Positions 6,909-9,786 of a DNA stretch of 9,786 nucleotides are shown here, in pieces (the stretch's first letter is position 1; each line of letters opens with the position of its first letter). Location of the stretch: contig JACQFK010000488.1 of NCBI GenBank assembly GCA_016200125.1, forward strand, positions 1 through 9,786, given 5' to 3'. A program made the translations under genes and the position numbers. The DNA comes from Planctomycetota bacterium (GTDB lineage: Bacteria > Planctomycetota > MHYJ01 > JACPRB01). The notes beneath the pieces were generated by a model that was not told where the DNA came from, searched no databases, and saw only the letters and a list, made by a program, of their open reading frames with translations.

Positions 6909-7520
6909 TCACCTCAACTGCTTCAGGGACACCGACAGGTTCAGCCTTGCCATGACTTCGTACTTGTCCCGGAAGAAGCTCGTGCCGTAGATGAACGGCC
7001 GGTCCAGGAAGGACTGCAGGATCGCGGAGCGGCCGGCGCGGAACTGTGGATCGGGGACCCAGGAGTATTCGACGCGGACCTGCCGCTCGTATTCCGCGAA
7101 GAGGGCGGAGGGCTGCCCCAGGATCGCCAGGTCGATGTCCGCGAAGAGCCGGGCCTCCGGGTCTACCGGGAGGGCATGATGGGTGCTAGCCATGATGAGA
7201 TCGGCAACACGCCCGATGCGTCCCTGCGAAAGGCCCAAATCCGCGGCCGCCGCGGCGGCGAGCTCGGCGATGCGGGCCTCATTGTCCCGGGACCGCGGAT
7301 CGTAGACGGCGTCGTGATACCACAGCGCCATCTCCAGAACGACCGGGTCCTGTGCGAGTCCGCGGACGAGCTCCAGCTCGTCCAGGCAGTGGGCGACGTG
7401 GCGGAGCGTGTGGTACGCGCGATGGGGCTCTTCGTAGCGGGCCGACAGCAGCCGCCATGGAGCCTCCGGGTCACCGCTCGCCCCGGCGGCCTTCCAGAAC
7501 TTCATCCAGCGGTCTTTCAC
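6909..7520 (-). CDS. HD-superfamily metal-dependent phosphohydrolase (predicted)
   Basis: The product is 203 residues from the GTG at 7520. Metal-ligand motifs typical of the small HD family of COG4339 type are visible: EPHRAYHTLRHVAHCLDEL (His37, His41), then ALWYHDAVYDPRSRDNE with His69-Asp70 as the HD pair, and MASTHHALP further on. Aromatic-rich segments follow (VRVEYSWVPD, RPFIYGTSFF). HD proteins of this type are thought to hydrolyse phosphate esters or nucleotides, but the substrate of this subgroup is not established. The GTG start forms a GTGA overlap with the TetR stop and gives an N-terminus (KDRWMKFWKAAGAS) with the RWxxFW pattern expected before this domain. The alternative ATG at 7505 would remove five residues. 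The gene is co-directional and translationally coupled with the repressor, so the two are probably co-expressed. Confidence 0.87.
   Translation of the reverse strand: MKDRWMKFWKAAGASGDPEAPWRLLSARYEEPHRAYHTLRHVAHCLDELELVRGLAQDPVVLEMALWYHDAVYDPRSRDNEARIAELAAAAAADLGLSQGRIGRVADLIMASTHHALPVDPEARLFADIDLAILGQPSALFAEYERQVRVEYSWVPDPQFRAGRSAILQSFLDRPFIYGTSFFRDKYEVMARLNLSVSLKQLR
6910..6915 (-). promoter_or_regulatory. Ribosome binding site of the 101-aa protein gene
   Basis: GAGGTG read on the minus strand, 4 nt before the ATG at 6905. It overlaps the stop codon (6909-6911) of the upstream HD-protein gene, which supports the start choice and suggests translational coupling. Confidence 0.65.
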
Positions 7521-8134
7521 CGGGCTCGAGGCTCCGCAGCGATCAATCCGTCCGCCAGGCGCCGGAGCAGGGGGGCCATCGTGCCGCGCGCGATCGTCCC
7601 CGGCGCGGTGCAACCGAGCTGGAAGGCCCCCTGGACGGCGGCCAGGAGGGCCACGGCGATCCCGCGGGCGGTGCGGGTCGCCCGGCCCTCGGCCGCCAGC
7701 GCGGCGCGCACGATCGACTCCAGCGTCCCCCGTTCCTCGATCAGTACCCGTTCGTAGACCTCCCGCACGGAGCGGTCGCGCAGCGCCTCGGCGCCGATCG
7801 CGACCCAGCAGGCCATGGCGCGCGCGTCGTCGTCGGGCCCCAGGGCGACATGGGCGTCGATCCAGGCATGGACCCGCCCCCGGGGCTCCGTCCGGCCCGC
7901 GCGCGCCGCCTTCCGGAGATAGCGCTCCCGGACCCCCCGCGAGAGGCGTCCCAGGACCTCGACCAGGATGGCTTTCTTGCTGTCGAAGTGGTAGTGGACC
8001 ACGCCGGGGGGCAGGTTCGCCTCCCGCGCGATCTCGCCGATCGTCGCGCCGCCGTAGCCGCGGGCCGCCATCACCCGGAGCAGTCCTCCGACGAGTTCCT
8101 CCCGCCGCCGCGCCGTGTTCGAAGGCCTCCCCAC
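7517..8134 (-). CDS. TetR/AcrR-family transcriptional repressor
   Basis: The product is 205 residues. The N-terminal DNA-binding domain covers about 9-57: RREELVGGLLRVMAARGYGG, then the helix-turn-helix TIGEIAREANLPPGVVHYHFDSKKAIL, a clear TetR signature. The rest is an all-helical ligand-binding and dimer domain (about 65-200) with no recognisable ligand pocket motif. The start is a GTG at 8134, preceded by a full AGGAGG Shine-Dalgarno with 6-nt spacing. A promoter and an inverted repeat lie just upstream, so autorepression is likely. The RND permease gene ends 77 bp upstream on the same strand; TetR regulators beside RND pumps commonly control them in response to pump substrates, so it is a candidate pump regulator. 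The effector cannot be read from the sequence. Confidence 0.93.
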   Translation of the reverse strand: MGRPSNTARRREELVGGLLRVMAARGYGGATIGEIAREANLPPGVVHYHFDSKKAILVEVLGRLSRGVRERYLRKAARAGRTEPRGRVHAWIDAHVALGPDDDARAMACWVAIGAEALRDRSVREVYERVLIEERGTLESIVRAALAAEGRATRTARGIAVALLAAVQGAFQLGCTAPGTIARGTMAPLLRRLADGLIAAEPRAR

Positions 8135-8140
8135 CGGCCA

Positions 8141-8146
8141 CCTCCT
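8141..8146 (-). promoter_or_regulatory. Strong ribosome binding site of the TetR gene
   Basis: AGGAGG on the minus strand, 6 nt before the GTG start at 8134. It is the best Shine-Dalgarno in the window and decides the non-ATG start of the repressor. Confidence 0.8.
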
Positions 8147-8149
8147 GAA

Positions 8150-8169
8150 TAAGTTGGTTATCCAACCTA
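8150..8169. promoter_or_regulatory. Probable TetR operator: inverted repeat
   Basis: On the plus strand, TAAGTTGG (8150-8157), a 4-bp centre TTAT, then CCAACCTA (8162-8169). The arms match at 7 of 8 positions. The site lies directly downstream of the -10 box and covers the predicted start near 8163, where a bound repressor would block transcription. Its size and position suit a TetR dimer. Binding by the adjacent TetR is inferred. Confidence 0.7.
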
Positions 8170-8198
8170 ACTATATACGGGACGACGGCGGGGGTCAA
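8170..8198 (-). promoter_or_regulatory. Sigma70-type promoter of the tetR operon
   Basis: On the minus strand, TTGACC (8198-8193, 5 of 6), a 17-bp spacer, and TATAGT (8175-8170, 5 of 6). The predicted start is near 8163, about 29 bases before the GTG. It gives tetR, the HD gene and the 101-aa gene their own transcript apart from the upstream pump gene. No terminator hairpin is visible between the pump stop at 8212 and this promoter, so readthrough is also possible. Confidence 0.72.
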
Positions 8199-8211
8199 GC
8201 TGTTTCGGGGA

Positions 8212-9786
8212 TTAGGCCTCCGTCCGGGAGGTCTCCGGCGGCGCCGCGGGGGCGGCGACGGGGACGGACTTGCGGCCGATCCCCAGCAGGCTCTTGAGGT
8301 CCTCGAACATCGCGTAGACCGCCGGCACCACGAAGAGCGTCAGCAGCGTCGAGAGCGCGAGGCCGCCCATCACCGTGATCGCCATCGGCGCCCGGAGCTC
8401 CATGCCGCCCGAGGCGCCCAGGCCCGCCCAGCTCAGGTCGAGGGACATCGCCGCCGGGATCGCGCCCGCGATCGTCGACACCGTCGTCATCAGGATCGGA
8501 CGCAGACGCGTCGGGCTGGCGCTCAGGATCGCGTCCCTCACCGACAGACCCTCCTCGCGGCGCTGGTTGGTGAAATCCACCAGGAGGATGGAGTTCTTCT
8601 TCACGATGCCCATGAGGAGCACGATCCCGATCATGCTGAACATGTTGAGCGTGTTCCCGGTGTAGGCGAGGGCCAACACCGCCCCCGTCAGGCTGAAGGG
8701 CAGGGCGATCAGCACCGTGATCGGGTGGATGAAGCTGTTGAACTGCGCCGCCAGGATCATGTAGGCGATCACGATCCCCAGGACCAGCGCGAAGCCGAGC
8801 GACTGGACCGTCTCCTTCGAGGACTTCGACGCCCCTGCCAGCACCAGGCTGTAGCCCCCGGGCAGGATCTCGTCGGCGATCCGCTGCGCCTCCGTCACCA
8901 CCTCGGTGGCGGAGCGCCCCGGCGCCGGGTTGCACATCAGGTTGATCGCCCGCGACCGGTTCTCCCGGGTGATCGACAGGAGCGCCGGCTCGACGACAAC
9001 ATGGACCACGTCGCCCAGGTGGAGCATCTGCCCGCTCTTCGACCGCACGTAAAGCGTCTCGACGTCCTCCGGCCGCAGCCGCTGATCCGCAAGCAGGCGG
9101 ACCCGCACGTCGTAGCGCCGCCCCTGGTCCTTGAACTTCACGATCCGGAGACCGCCCACCAGCGCGTCCACCGTCCGGCCGATCGATTCCATGCTGATGC
9201 CGAGGTCCGACGCCTTCTGGCGGTCGGGACGGATCCGGACCTCGGGCGCGCCCAGGCGGTAGTCGCTCAGGATATCGACCGCCAGGCCGGAGGCATTCAG
9301 CCGGTCCATGAGCTGGGTCGACAGCTCCGTCAACTTCTTCCAGTTCTGGCCCTGGATGTAGAAGCCCACCTCCGACTGTCCCCGCCCCCCCGTGCCGGGC
9401 AGATTCTTGGAGGGATCGAAGGGGAAGGCCTCCAGGCCGGGAATCTTCCGCAACTCCCTCCGGCACTCCTCGATGATCTGCTTCTGCGATTTCTGGCGGA
9501 GCTGGGGGGGCTTGAGCGTGATGAAGGTTGCTGCCGAGTCCACCTCGCCGCCGCTGAAGCCGCCGATCGACATGTAGAACCGGTTCACTTCGGGCTGGCG
9601 GACGAGATACTCCTCCACCAGCTGCGCCCGCGCGTCGGTATAGTCGATCGAGGAGCCCACCGGCGTCCGCAGCTGAAGCATGAATCGGCTCTGGTCCTGC
9701 GACGGCACCATCTCGAACTTCATCAGGAGCCGCATCGACAGGGGAATCGTCGTGACGAAGATCCCGATGGCCCCGACGATCACCAG
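8212..9786 (-). CDS. RND-family multidrug efflux permease, C-terminal half (partial)
   Basis: The frame is open through the right edge; 524 residues are visible, about half of a normal permease of 1,020-1,050. The visible part begins in the membrane helix before the second periplasmic loop, followed by FEMVPSQDQSRFMLQL, typical of the AcrB/MexB (HAE1) family. The second periplasmic porter loop runs to about residue 325. Then come the last five membrane helices: GFALVLGIVIAYMILAAQF, ITVLIALPFSLTGAVLALAY, MFSMIGIVLLMGIVKKNSIL (its lysine matches the proton-relay lysine of AcrB), RLRPILMTTVSTIAGAIP, and MAITVMGGLALSTLLTLF. These proteins export drugs or other amphipathic compounds by proton antiport together with a membrane fusion protein and an outer-membrane channel. 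The tail after the last helix is short and Pro/Ala-rich. The GTG at 9783 is an internal codon, not a start. TetR lies downstream. Confidence 0.95.
   Translation of the reverse strand: MVIVGAIGIFVTTIPLSMRLLMKFEMVPSQDQSRFMLQLRTPVGSSIDYTDARAQLVEEYLVRQPEVNRFYMSIGGFSGGEVDSAATFITLKPPQLRQKSQKQIIEECRRELRKIPGLEAFPFDPSKNLPGTGGRGQSEVGFYIQGQNWKKLTELSTQLMDRLNASGLAVDILSDYRLGAPEVRIRPDRQKASDLGISMESIGRTVDALVGGLRIVKFKDQGRRYDVRVRLLADQRLRPEDVETLYVRSKSGQMLHLGDVVHVVVEPALLSITRENRSRAINLMCNPAPGRSATEVVTEAQRIADEILPGGYSLVLAGASKSSKETVQSLGFALVLGIVIAYMILAAQFNSFIHPITVLIALPFSLTGAVLALAYTGNTLNMFSMIGIVLLMGIVKKNSILLVDFTNQRREEGLSVRDAILSASPTRLRPILMTTVSTIAGAIPAAMSLDLSWAGLGASGGMELRAPMAITVMGGLALSTLLTLFVVPAVYAMFEDLKSLLGIGRKSVPVAAPAAPPETSRTEA

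Noticed and set aside
7521..8198. Upstream extension of the HD gene frame to 429 residues
   Set aside because: The extra N-terminus is a Gly/Arg-rich shadow of the TetR gene; the HD family starts near the GTG at 7520.
8195..9466. Minus-strand open frame of 423 codons
   Set aside because: Shifted frame within the RND permease gene; the permease frame has all the family motifs.

Overview
The window is about 9.8 kb of GC-rich, densely coding bacterial chromosome. An RND efflux permease, an ECF sigma factor with a membrane-bound anti-sigma, and long Pro/Ala/Lys-rich tails point to an envelope with an outer membrane. The style resembles Planctomycetota or another deep-branching soil or groundwater phylum, but no phylogenetic marker is present, so that placement is only an impression. 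No rRNA, tRNA, CRISPR array, insertion sequence or other mobile-element hallmark was seen. The largest gaps are 81 bp (2896-2976), 77 bp (8135-8211), 51 bp (1576-1626) and 41 bp (971-1011), so no stretch over 300 bases lacks a gene.

Left block (1-2895, all minus strand). Transcription runs from an exported CAP/SCP-domain protein to an ECF sigma factor to a zinc-finger anti-sigma that runs off the left edge. The anti-sigma has one membrane helix, a long proline-rich stalk and a FecR-like outer domain. This looks like a cell-surface signalling operon with a secreted protein at its head.

Centre (2939-6599, plus strand). A strong sigma70-type promoter with a perfect -10 box sits almost on top of the etfB start codon, suggesting a leaderless mRNA. 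etfB and etfA overlap by one base (TGATG) and encode both subunits of an electron transfer flavoprotein. etfA abuts, with no spacer, a 630-residue DUF885-like protein. That protein looks like a dead metallopeptidase: both histidines of the usual HExxPGH motif are arginine and the glutamate of EGWALY is glycine. It ends in about 85 residues of Lys/Pro/Ala-rich sequence like histone H1. A degenerate peptidase with a nucleic-acid-binding-type tail, coupled to etfBA, is the most unusual thing in the window.

Right block (6600-9786, minus strand). From right to left this holds the C-terminal half of an RND (HAE1-type) multidrug exporter, a TetR-family repressor, an HD-superfamily phosphohydrolase (GTGA overlap with the repressor) and a 101-residue protein of unknown function. 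The repressor has its own promoter, a perfect Shine-Dalgarno, and an inverted repeat over the predicted start site, suggesting autoregulation and probably control of the pump. The last gene of this block meets the DUF885-like gene tail to tail with no base between the two stop codons.
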